Both the position numbers and the translations under genes were made by a program. From JBJENW01 sp051880395 (GTDB lineage: Bacteria > Bacillota > Clostridia > Lachnospirales > Lachnospiraceae), in contig JBJENW010000035.1 in NCBI GenBank assembly GCA_051880395.1, positions 1-64,000 of the forward strand: a DNA stretch of 64,000 nt, read 5' to 3'. Shown piece after piece: positions 33,793-42,308 of the stretch; position 1 is the stretch's first letter, and each line of letters begins with the position of its first letter. Under the pieces are notes generated by a model. The model was not told where the DNA came from. It did no database searches and worked only from the letters and a program-made list of their open reading frames with translations.

Positions 33793-36165
33793 TTATTTAT
33801 AATAACGTCTATATTTTAATCTAGGAATAAGACAATAGTTTAATGCGATTGTTAAAAGTGTTGCTAATTTGATTGTTGCCATAATGATGTCCCCCATTTC
33901 TGTTGTTGGTGCTGCTTTTAGATTTTCCTGCTTTGAGGATGTTTTTTCTGCAGCTGATGATTGTTCTGTTTGATGTGATGGTTCCTGTGGCTTCTGCACA
34001 TTCTGAACCTCATCATTCTTCCCTTTTTGAACAGTCACGAAACAAACGCTGGAAATATTGCTGCCGTCTGATGCGGTAACAGATATTTCTGCCCTGCCTG
34101 CGCGTTTGGCACGCATCGTTCCATCTCCGTCCACGGAAACCGTTTTCGGATCTGAACTTTGAAACGTAACTTTTTTACAATCTGCCGTTTCCGGCAAAAC
34201 TGTATACGCAAGCCGGCGCTCCCCGCCTACTTTCGTTTTCCATTCTGTCTGCGCCAACGTCAAACCTGTAACCCCTTGACGCACATGCAAATTTAATGCA
34301 GCAGTTAATCCTTCTGGTGTGCTTACAGTAATTGTAACCTCTCCGGCTTTATAGAATGTGACCTTTCCCGTCTCGTCTACAGTTGCAACTGACGTATCTG
34401 ATGAAGTATACGTCAACAGCTCAACCTGTGCTGCTACAGGTGTCTGGACTGCTTTCAGCTGTGCATGTTCATATGTATAATATGTACTTTTCTCTGCAGA
34501 CAGTGTTAGATGAGATGGTTTCACCTGTGATGTATCTTTTGTAAATGCCTTGATTCTTGCACATGCATTCGTATCATTCAAATCTACCCAGCCGTTTTCA
34601 TAATAAAAGCTCTGTCCCGGCTGTGTATCGCTTTCAAATGAGATCCAGCTACCGTTTTGATAGGTCCGATCCGCAAAAAAGCTGATTTTTTCATTGTCCG
34701 CTTTTGATAGTCTTATGACTACTGAAAAGCGATCCGACGCATCTAATGGTATCTCCTGTCCAAGTTCAACCGTGTAGTATCCAATGTAACTGGTCTGCCC
34801 TGTGACTGGCTCTATAAGTACCGGCGTACCGCTTTGCGGATCTTTCGTATCCGTTATATTTTTATAAATCTGTATCTCATAAGACACATCCATCGCATAA
34901 AGTGCAAACGAAACGGCTTTTAATACCTCGCCCTTCGATTTGCTCGGTACTTGAAAAATATTTGCGATCTGATTCCCGCTTTCTACGCGATAGCCTGTAT
35001 CCTGCTGACTTTTACTGATAAATGCTCCTGCCGTTCCGTCATACTGATAGTTATGATCATAACGGTCTGCTGAATCAAATACATACGCAAAACATTTGGC
35101 GGTGTCTTTCGTGAAATTGGTATCCTCGTAGGAAATCCAATAATACCCGCCATCCGTTCCTTTCCCGCTGGACATCCATTCTTCGCCCCAACTGTTTTTT
35201 ACCAGCCAGGCGCCTGGCTTCTCGGGCTGCTGTCCATTTTTAAAATTCGAAACGTCATAGGAATCATCCCAACCGATCACTGTAATTGTGTGATTGACCG
35301 CCGTCGTGCTTCCATTGTAAAAGTATGCGCCTGTGTCATAGTTCATATACCTGCCGGTATGATAATAATTCATCGTAACAGAACCGCATTCACGAATCGC
35401 CGCTTTCACAGCATCCTGATCCTGAAACCGAATCCAATACGCACGCTGTAAATGCGCAACAGACGCACCATACTCTAAAGACGGATCTAAATCTTTTCCC
35501 TCCTGCGCACTTTCATATGGTGCCGAACGCTCATCCGCTACTCCTACCCAGTTTGCCAATGCAAATGTCGTAAACGTATTATTTCCTCCGACGCTCAGCG
35601 CATCTCCGTATAAAAGGCGTGTCGCATCATTTTTCGTCATCTGCTCGGGATCTTCCCCGTGATGATATGTGAAATACGCAAGCTGATATTCTGACAGATC
35701 CGTGTTTTGCAATGTCGCTTTTTTCCCATTGATCACTGTCTGATTTTTGATCAACGAGGTTTCTGCAAGACTGATCGCAGAGAATGCCCAGCAGACATTG
35801 TGTTCTCCCTGTTCTTTCACTGATGTAATGATGCCGTCTTCTCTTGCATCATAGCGTTCCATTCCTGCCACAGCAGACTGAATGCCAGCTTGATACTGTG
35901 CCGGCTCTTCCTTTTCATAACTTGGTAGTGCTCCTGTAGCGTCTTCTGGAAACGGCGTCAGATCCGGCTCTAGTGCTTTCTGCTGTTCGAGTTCCTCTTC
36001 TGTCAGGGGCCGATCCCTCAGATACGATACTGTCTCTTTCATTTCCTGATCAGCCGTCTGCTCCTGTGTATCAGCAAATACTATCAGCACCTGTGGCTGT
36101 TCAAAAAAAAGCAGTACCGAAAGAATCAGCATGAGAAATCCATGTTTGTTCTTATGGTGCTTCAT
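33793..36165 (-). CDS. Surface C1-type cysteine protease with lectin-like and Ig-like domains
   Basis: A 790-residue exported protein. A signal peptide (about residues 10-32) and a pro-like region precede a papain-type domain: EQGEHNVCWAFSAISLAET (Gln and Cys), NHTITVIGWDDSYD (His) and GAWLVKNSWGEEW (Asn). Next is a strand-rich lectin-like region (YDHNYQYDGTAGAFIS onward), then two Big_2 Ig-like modules (about 545-705). A Thr/Gln-rich stretch and one C-terminal membrane segment (IKLATLLTIALNYCLI) with basic tail should anchor it. AAAAGGAGTAAGAAA precedes the ATG at 36165. The full triad suggests an active protease, perhaps trimming envelope proteins or host proteins. Confidence 0.88.
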   Translation of the reverse strand: MKHHKNKHGFLMLILSVLLFFEQPQVLIVFADTQEQTADQEMKETVSYLRDRPLTEEELEQQKALEPDLTPFPEDATGALPSYEKEEPAQYQAGIQSAVAGMERYDAREDGIITSVKEQGEHNVCWAFSAISLAETSLIKNQTVINGKKATLQNTDLSEYQLAYFTYHHGEDPEQMTKNDATRLLYGDALSVGGNNTFTTFALANWVGVADERSAPYESAQEGKDLDPSLEYGASVAHLQRAYWIRFQDQDAVKAAIRECGSVTMNYYHTGRYMNYDTGAYFYNGSTTAVNHTITVIGWDDSYDVSNFKNGQQPEKPGAWLVKNSWGEEWMSSGKGTDGGYYWISYEDTNFTKDTAKCFAYVFDSADRYDHNYQYDGTAGAFISKSQQDTGYRVESGNQIANIFQVPSKSKGEVLKAVSFALYAMDVSYEIQIYKNITDTKDPQSGTPVLIEPVTGQTSYIGYYTVELGQEIPLDASDRFSVVIRLSKADNEKISFFADRTYQNGSWISFESDTQPGQSFYYENGWVDLNDTNACARIKAFTKDTSQVKPSHLTLSAEKSTYYTYEHAQLKAVQTPVAAQVELLTYTSSDTSVATVDETGKVTFYKAGEVTITVSTPEGLTAALNLHVRQGVTGLTLAQTEWKTKVGGERRLAYTVLPETADCKKVTFQSSDPKTVSVDGDGTMRAKRAGRAEISVTASDGSNISSVCFVTVQKGKNDEVQNVQKPQEPSHQTEQSSAAEKTSSKQENLKAAPTTEMGDIIMATIKLATLLTIALNYCLIPRLKYRRYYK

Positions 36166-36238
36166 TTTCTTACTCCTTTTGCCGTTTTTTTGTGTATTGT
36201 TCACATGGATACAGATTTTTTCATTTATTCCGATTGTT

Positions 36239-36268
36239 ATTATAGCCATTTTTGACCTAAAATGTCAA
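36239..36268 (-). promoter_or_regulatory. Sigma-A promoter for the cysteine-protease operon
   Basis: On the minus strand TTGACA (36268-36263), an 18-base spacer and TATAAT (36244-36239) lie about 75 bases before the ATG at 36165. With the terminator at 36318-36344 upstream, this marks a new transcription unit. Confidence 0.82.
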
Positions 36269-36309
36269 GCATTCATCGACTGAAATAGCAAGAAATCCAT
36301 TTGTTTTCC

Positions 36310-36352
36310 AAAAAAACGACGGAGCGTTCCAAAGAACGTCCGTCTGTTTTTT
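36310..36352. terminator. Bidirectional-looking terminator after amidase gene
   Basis: A strong stem GACGGA/CGTTC with loop CAAA (36318-36344) is flanked by an A-run on the left and a T-run on the right. On the minus strand it ends the amidase transcript, overlapping just past its stop codon. The flanks would also work on the plus strand, but no plus-strand gene was found. Confidence 0.85.
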
Positions 36353-39300
36353 TAACATGCTTTGATTCGGTTCACGATCCCTACCAGATTAAATCCATAA
36401 TTCTGCTGGGATGCCCAACCATGTTTCGTCGGATTTTCTTGTATTCCAAGCCATTCTACGATCGGTGCTGTACCACGTGTCACATATTTGAATCGGGCAT
36501 CCACACAGGCGTTGTTCAAATTCTGTTCACACGCATATGCTTTCAAATGCTGTACCTGTGCACGAATACCGGTTCTGACATCTTTAAACTTTTGTCCGGT
36601 GGCTCCTCCTCCGACTGCTCCAAGTCCACCGAAATTACACTGGCTTGCTTTTACATCTCCCGGGAATGACAGATATCCTGTTTCAAGACAAATCTGCGCC
36701 CAAAGTACATCCGCACTAACTCCTTCTTGACTTGCTTCATCTTCTACGATCTCACAAAATTTCTGAAGAGTCGATGCACCTTTTGATGCATACACACTTT
36801 TTGGGTACACTTTTCCGCTTTTCGTATAAAAAGCCATCATTTGTTTTACTGAAACAGTTGTTTTTCCCATGATCTGATAGCCTGTTTTTTGCGACTTTAT
36901 CGCCGAATAGCTGCCATAATGTTTCACTCCGTCCGTCTTTCTGGTCCTTATTTTGTAATAATATGTTTTATTTAAATCCAGATTTTTATCGGTAAAACTT
37001 GTACTTTTTGTCTCGGCCACTTTTTTAAAATCTTCTTTTGCTTTTGTGCTCCGATATACAAGATACGTGTCTGCTTCTTTCACTTCTTTCCAGTTCAATT
37101 CAACTGCTTTTGACTGAGGATTGGAAATTTTTGTAATGCTTGTTTTTTTCAATGGTGCTGCAGACATCGGACTGCAATATTTACTATATGTGTTCGTACC
37201 GGATTCCTCTTTCCGATATACTTTTATCTTATAATAATAAACTGTACCGGCTGTCAATCCGTCGTCCGTATAACTTGTCACTGTCGCATCACTGATCGTC
37301 TTTACTTTTTTATACGTACCTGCTTTTTCTGTGCTTCGATACACACAATAGCCGTCCACGTCTGTCATTTTCTCCCATGTCAGTTTTATTTTTGCGCTGG
37401 ATGATGACTGAATCGTTTTGATCTGTGTCGCATTTACCTTACTGCTTGCGTGTCCACTATCCGGCTGTGCCGCTACTAATTCCTCTCTTTTTGCAGACAG
37501 GACATTACTGTATGGACCATACCCTTTTATTCCGGATACTTTGTGATAGGTACGCACCATATAATAATAAGTTTTTCCAATTTCTGCCTTTTCATCGACA
37601 AAGCTGGTTTTTGACTGTCCCAATGTCGCAATTCTTGTATAAGAACCGTTACTTGTATTCTTTCGATACAGATAATAGCCGGTCACACCACTCATTTTTT
37701 TCCAAGTTACTTTCAGTCCATTCGTTGCCTGCGCCACTTTCTGTATTTTCGACGTAACATCATTTGTTGCAAAAGCACCCGTAAGCTTACTTGGTTCATC
37801 ATTGATTCCCCAGCGATATGCGCGCATCTTATAATAATATGTTGTATTTGCTTTTACTGTTTTATCACGATATGAAGTTGCCTGTGAATCATCGATCTGG
37901 GCAATCATTTTATACGTACCGTTTTTTGATGTACTGCGCATGATCACATAGCCATCCGGATCATCCGAATATTTCCATGAAATTTTCACTTCTTTTTCCA
38001 GACGACTGGTTGTGATTCCGGTCGGTTTTTGCAAGAGATTTCCTTCTTTTGCTTTACTCCAGCTTGTTTTTCCTGTCACAGAGCCACTTTTATAATTTGC
38101 GCGAACACGATAATAATATATTTTTCCTGCTACGCATTTTGTATCTGTATAAGTAACCGTCGTGCCGTTTGAGATTGTTGCGATCGTCGCGTATGTACCA
38201 CCTTTTTCTTTCCTCTGCAGCTGGTACTTTGTCGCACCCGACACCTTTTTCCATGTTACCTTTATATTCGCTGAATTTTGTGAATAAACCGAAGAAATAG
38301 TCGGTGCCGCTGCGAGTTTCACTGCCATGACATTCGAAAAATCAGCATACTTCCACTCACCGTTTATCTGCTCTCCAGCCCGCACTTTGAAATAATACGT
38401 TTTATTTGCAGTCAGTTTCTGAATCGTCGTATAACAAATGTTTGCCGCCATCTCGACTACTTTTTCATATTCCCCGTCTTTCGATGTACTCTGATATACC
38501 TGATATACTTTTGCATTTGTCACACCTGTCCAGGAAAGTTTTACATCCGTAGAATTCACTGCACTCGCACTCTGTAAATTTGGTGCATATAATGATGTTT
38601 CTTTTTTCTTCAATCCAAAATATTCTGCGATTCCTTTCGCGTCCGCAATTCCGAGTTTTTTCAACCCTTCCGGCGAACCAAGGAAATTTTTCACATCTGA
38701 ACTACTTGTCACAAATGCATGTTCTACAATAATTCCAGGGATTCCATACTCCTTTGTATGCTTGATCACACCATAATAATCCGCTAAACTTCCATCCGGG
38801 TATTTGGAATTGTTTTCGCTGCTTCGAATCTGCAAGCCGCGATTCTGTAATCCTAGATCCACAAGGTTATTTAAAATATGTTCTGCCAGGTATTTTCCAT
38901 TGTTTGAAACACTTGGCTTGTAACTTGCGTTCGGATAGAATACCATCGCGCCGCTTGCCCCTGATGATGCGGAATTATTATGAATGGATACAAATACGCT
39001 GGCTCCGGCATTTTTCGCCACATCCGCACGTTGCTGCAAACTGAGATACACATCGGTTTCTCTGGTCATTTTTACTTTGATTCCGGCATATGTCTGTAGT
39101 TCATCCCGACACGCCTGTGCGATCGCAAGGTTCATATCTTTTTCGTATTGCCCGTTTATGGCAATCGCTCCCGGATCACTCCCTCCGTGTCCCGGATCAA
39201 GTACGACCACTACATCGCCCGCTTTTGTTGCCGGCTGCTGCTGTGCATCCTCTTTTGCCTGTTCGATCGCATCGGCCAGCTGCTGCTGCCCGTCTGCATC

Positions 39301-39942
39301 ATTCGCACTGCTTAATGTAACAACCGGAACACCTCCTGCCTGCTCTGATAATGCGCAGGCTTCTTCCTCCTGCACATCTGTTTCTTCCGCAACGTACCCG
39401 TCCGGTTGTACCATGACTGCAATGTCTACACCAAATCGAACCGCTCCACGATCCACTTCTTCTTCAAATTCCTGATGCATCTGCTGTCCATTCCATTCGA
39501 AATCTACCCCTGTTACCCGATAACTGCCCATCTGTGCATCTGTCTGAAACCCACAGGAAAATAGATATGCATCCTCTTTTTGCGTCTTTGCCTGCAATAC
39601 CATTTCCTGCCCTGTCGTTTCATTCAACAAATGCAGTACCGGTGCCGTCACAGAACCGAATTCCTGATCAAATCCTACCACAAACCGTTGTGTACCCGGC
39701 AGCTCAATCTTGCTGCTATCCATATACACATATGTCACTTGTGGCTGCTCGCTTTGATCTTTTTCATACTCTGTTTCCTGATCCTGTGTCTGCACACTGT
39801 CTCTCTGTTCGTCTTTGATCTGTTGCTCTTCTGCCCTGTCTTGTGCCTGCGCAGCCCGTACACCAAGTAAGGAAATATCCTGCATGGTGAAAAACAGTAC
39901 TGCACATAAAAAGACGGACAGAATTTTTTTCCATTTTTTCAT
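36352..39942 (-). CDS. N-acetylmuramoyl-L-alanine amidase with FN3 repeats and glucosaminidase-like domain
   Basis: A 1196-residue exported wall hydrolase. The signal peptide covers about residues 1-32, followed by an acidic Gln-rich spacer and a strand-rich region. The zinc amidase (Amidase_3) at about 245-440 has VVLDPGHGGSDPGA, YEKDMNLA, VFVSIHNNSA and VEHAFVTSSSD, giving the His, Glu, His and Glu ligands/catalysts. Six FN3-like modules follow (about 450-1020), each ending in a YYYK[IM]R-type strand. The last ~150 residues resemble a GH73-type glucosaminidase (SADVLWAQICLETGYLSF, CNFGGLGAVGGG). It may therefore cut both stem peptide and glycan strand. GAGGGGAAAAAGAC precedes the ATG. Confidence 0.9.
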   Translation of the reverse strand: MKKWKKILSVFLCAVLFFTMQDISLLGVRAAQAQDRAEEQQIKDEQRDSVQTQDQETEYEKDQSEQPQVTYVYMDSSKIELPGTQRFVVGFDQEFGSVTAPVLHLLNETTGQEMVLQAKTQKEDAYLFSCGFQTDAQMGSYRVTGVDFEWNGQQMHQEFEEEVDRGAVRFGVDIAVMVQPDGYVAEETDVQEEEACALSEQAGGVPVVTLSSANDADGQQQLADAIEQAKEDAQQQPATKAGDVVVVLDPGHGGSDPGAIAINGQYEKDMNLAIAQACRDELQTYAGIKVKMTRETDVYLSLQQRADVAKNAGASVFVSIHNNSASSGASGAMVFYPNASYKPSVSNNGKYLAEHILNNLVDLGLQNRGLQIRSSENNSKYPDGSLADYYGVIKHTKEYGIPGIIVEHAFVTSSSDVKNFLGSPEGLKKLGIADAKGIAEYFGLKKKETSLYAPNLQSASAVNSTDVKLSWTGVTNAKVYQVYQSTSKDGEYEKVVEMAANICYTTIQKLTANKTYYFKVRAGEQINGEWKYADFSNVMAVKLAAAPTISSVYSQNSANIKVTWKKVSGATKYQLQRKEKGGTYATIATISNGTTVTYTDTKCVAGKIYYYRVRANYKSGSVTGKTSWSKAKEGNLLQKPTGITTSRLEKEVKISWKYSDDPDGYVIMRSTSKNGTYKMIAQIDDSQATSYRDKTVKANTTYYYKMRAYRWGINDEPSKLTGAFATNDVTSKIQKVAQATNGLKVTWKKMSGVTGYYLYRKNTSNGSYTRIATLGQSKTSFVDEKAEIGKTYYYMVRTYHKVSGIKGYGPYSNVLSAKREELVAAQPDSGHASSKVNATQIKTIQSSSSAKIKLTWEKMTDVDGYCVYRSTEKAGTYKKVKTISDATVTSYTDDGLTAGTVYYYKIKVYRKEESGTNTYSKYCSPMSAAPLKKTSITKISNPQSKAVELNWKEVKEADTYLVYRSTKAKEDFKKVAETKSTSFTDKNLDLNKTYYYKIRTRKTDGVKHYGSYSAIKSQKTGYQIMGKTTVSVKQMMAFYTKSGKVYPKSVYASKGASTLQKFCEIVEDEASQEGVSADVLWAQICLETGYLSFPGDVKASQCNFGGLGAVGGGATGQKFKDVRTGIRAQVQHLKAYACEQNLNNACVDARFKYVTRGTAPIVEWLGIQENPTKHGWASQQNYGFNLVGIVNRIKAC

Positions 39943-40064
39943 GTCTTTTTCCCCTCTTTTTCTGTCCTTTCTTCCTTTAAATTACCATATGCAGATTAAA
40001 TCTAAATGAAACAAGATTTTTCTGCATATTGGGTCAACCTATCATGCTTGTCCCGTCTATATAA

Positions 40065-40124
40065 TAAAAAGAGCTCCACCCGCCGGATTCTCTCCCTCAC
40101 TCCAGCAGATTTCACTCTTTTTTT
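40065..40124 (-). terminator. Probable terminator after carbamate kinase
   Basis: On the minus strand AAAAGAG ... CTGCTGGA pairs with TCCGGCGG ... CTCTTTT around a 13-base purine-rich loop, with T-runs at the end. The stem includes two G-U pairs and lies just after the stop codon at 40127. It would separate the kinase from the amidase gene. Confidence 0.55.
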
Positions 40125-40126
40125 CT

Positions 40127-41059
40127 CTACTTGCGAATAATGGTTCCGGTTTGACCATCTAGACTTTCTTTTGTTTTTTCAAGTTTCGTAATCAAAACGG
40201 AGCGTACCGCTGAATCCCCGATAAAGTCCAGCGCTGCTTCAATTTTCGGTAAAATCGTTCCCGCCTCAAATTGTCCTTCTTCTATATATTTTCTCGCCTC
40301 TTTTGTCGTCATGGTATCCAGTGGTTTCGCGTGATCTGTCCCGTAATCAAGATACACTTTTTCCACTCCGGTTAAAATAACCAAACGATCTGCGTCCACA
40401 AGCTCTGCCAGTTTTCCTGCTGCCGAATCTTTCTCTATAACTGCACTGGCCCCCTGCAGTTTGTTCTGTTGTTCCAAAACCGGAATTCCACCGCCGCCAC
40501 AGGCGATCACCACCTGATCTGCCTCCACCAGCGCCTTGATCGCATCAATTTCTACGATATCAATCGGTTTTGGTGCCGCAACGATTCGTCGGTAACCATC
40601 TGCCTGTTTTACTACGTGATTTCCTTTTTTCTCTTCAACTTCAGCCTCTTCTTCTGTCATTACACGACCGATCACCTTTGTCGGATGATAAAATGCCTCA
40701 TCATACGGGTCCACACAAACCTGTGTCAAAATGGTCGACACCGTTTTGTAAATTCCTCTATTTAACAATTCTGTTCGAATCGCATTTTGAAGATCATACC
40801 CGATATATCCCTGACTCATGGCAGAACATACCGCCGTCGGCGTTGCCGTATACTCCGGATACAGCTTGCAGAATTCCGCCATGGCTGTATGGATCATTCC
40901 GACCTGTGGTCCATTACTATGTGTCACGATCACTTGATAATCGTCCTGTATAAAGTCCACGATTGCTTTTGCTGTTTTCGCCGCTGCAACCTTCTGCTCC
41001 GGAAGTGTTGTTCCCAGCGCTTCATGCCCCAATGCAATGACCAGTCTTTTTTTCTTCAT
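40127..41059 (-). CDS. arcC: Carbamate kinase
   Basis: A 310-residue amino-acid-kinase-family enzyme that interconverts carbamoyl phosphate plus ADP with carbamate plus ATP. PTAVCSAMSQGYIGYDLQNA, PKPIDIVEIDAIKAL, VVIACGGGGIPV, IEKDSAAGKLAELV and LTGVEKVYLDYG fit the family. The N-terminal loop reads ALGHEALG where classical enzymes have GGNAL. The ATG at 41059 has AGGAGGAG five bases upstream; a GTG two codons earlier is less likely. No arginine deiminase or ornithine carbamoyltransferase gene is nearby. It is the last gene of the unit with a priming transferase and an LCP protein. The reason for this linkage is unknown. Confidence 0.9.
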   Translation of the reverse strand: MKKKRLVIALGHEALGTTLPEQKVAAAKTAKAIVDFIQDDYQVIVTHSNGPQVGMIHTAMAEFCKLYPEYTATPTAVCSAMSQGYIGYDLQNAIRTELLNRGIYKTVSTILTQVCVDPYDEAFYHPTKVIGRVMTEEEAEVEEKKGNHVVKQADGYRRIVAAPKPIDIVEIDAIKALVEADQVVIACGGGGIPVLEQQNKLQGASAVIEKDSAAGKLAELVDADRLVILTGVEKVYLDYGTDHAKPLDTMTTKEARKYIEEGQFEAGTILPKIEAALDFIGDSAVRSVLITKLEKTKESLDGQTGTIIRK

Positions 41060-41090
41060 ATTCACTCCTCCTATTCCGTTTCTTTTTTAT

Positions 41091-42296
41091 TTATTGATTA
41101 TTTTCCACCGTTCCTGCAGCTTCGCTGTCCGTAGGCTGATTGGAACCTGTTGTGCCACTTCCCGCGCTATGGTGTAAGGAACCCTGTGGAGTATTTTCCT
41201 GCTGCTTGATTCCATCCTCTACAGTCATACCCGTCTGGTTTACGATATGATCACTGATTTCTTTTACTGTATCTGACGGCGTATATGTCTGATTTTCAAA
41301 CATATAGCTATGTAATTGCTGCACATTGCTGATAAGATCGCACGGAACAACCACACTTGCGGAATTGGATAATGTCGTTGTATTCTTGTCAAACGGGAAT
41401 CCGGTCGTATCTTTTAAATTGTAAGAAGCAATGTCTTTCAACAGATCCAGTATATCTGTTTTTGATAAGTTTGTTTCCACATAAGAACTCAGAATCTTAT
41501 CCGCGATCTCATTTAGTTTCGTCACTTCCATTGTCTTTGCTTTTTCGAACAATTTTTCGATGATCAGACGCTGACGCTGGGTACGGCGATAATCATCTTC
41601 ATTTTTTCTAAGTCTTGCATATGCGGTTGCCTGTACACCATCTAACGTGTATGTACCGCCTGAGGACAGCTGATTTGCCGATTTTCCAGACATTTCTGCG
41701 ATTTCTGTGATATATCCAGTCATATATAAGGCTTCATCATCTGTCAACTCAACTTCTACACCGCCCATCAGATCAACTACTTCCGCAACGGCATTAAAGT
41801 CAAAGCTTACATATTGCGTAATATCCAAATCCAGATTTCGGTCGATCATACGCAATGCCTGCACCGGACCGCCAATCTGATATGCTTCATTTGCCTTAAA
41901 ATACCGTTCTTTTTCTTCGCTCTCCAAATTCAGATAGGTATCACGGTAAACAGACACGATTTTTACATCATGCGTATCTTCATTGATGCTTGCGATCATG
42001 ATCACATCACTGTTACCGGATGCAAAATTTCCGTTCGTACGGTTGTCCAGACCAAACAGGGCGATATTTTTATAACCTTTTGATACCACTTCTTTTTCTA
42101 CTTTTTTGTCAATTTTCAATTCTTTTTTATCAATCTGCTGACCTTCCTGTACCTGATCCATCTTACTATAGATAAAATAAAATACGATCAGACCAACAAT
42201 GACTAGTACCTCTACCACCAAAAGCAGGATCTTCCAAACTTTCTTTCCCTTTTTCTTATCGGTTACTTCTTCCTCATTTTTTAGTTCTTTGCTCAT
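41091..42296 (-). CDS. LytR-CpsA-Psr (LCP) family glycopolymer ligase
   Basis: A 401-residue protein with a charged cytoplasmic start, one membrane helix (about residues 18-42) and an outer LCP domain: NIALFGLDNRTNG, GNSDVIMIASI, VSVYRDTYLNL, FDFNAVAEVVDLMGGVEVEL and ATAYARLRKNEDDYRRTQRQR. The Arg and Asp residues are those that hold the polyprenyl pyrophosphate and metal. LCP enzymes move lipid-linked polymers onto peptidoglycan. A Ser/Gly/Gln-rich tail follows the domain. AGGAGAAGAGGAAA precedes the ATG. It lies 12 bases after the priming transferase gene, which suggests they act on the same polymer. Confidence 0.94.
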   Translation of the reverse strand: MSKELKNEEEVTDKKKGKKVWKILLLVVEVLVIVGLIVFYFIYSKMDQVQEGQQIDKKELKIDKKVEKEVVSKGYKNIALFGLDNRTNGNFASGNSDVIMIASINEDTHDVKIVSVYRDTYLNLESEEKERYFKANEAYQIGGPVQALRMIDRNLDLDITQYVSFDFNAVAEVVDLMGGVEVELTDDEALYMTGYITEIAEMSGKSANQLSSGGTYTLDGVQATAYARLRKNEDDYRRTQRQRLIIEKLFEKAKTMEVTKLNEIADKILSSYVETNLSKTDILDLLKDIASYNLKDTTGFPFDKNTTTLSNSASVVVPCDLISNVQQLHSYMFENQTYTPSDTVKEISDHIVNQTGMTVEDGIKQQENTPQGSLHHSAGSGTTGSNQPTDSEAAGTVENNQ

Positions 42297-42308
42297 TTTC
42301 CTCTTCTC

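Noticed and set aside
39943..40064. Promoter for the amidase gene
   Set aside because: A TTGACC box was seen but no -10 box at proper distance. No confident call was possible although a promoter is expected here.
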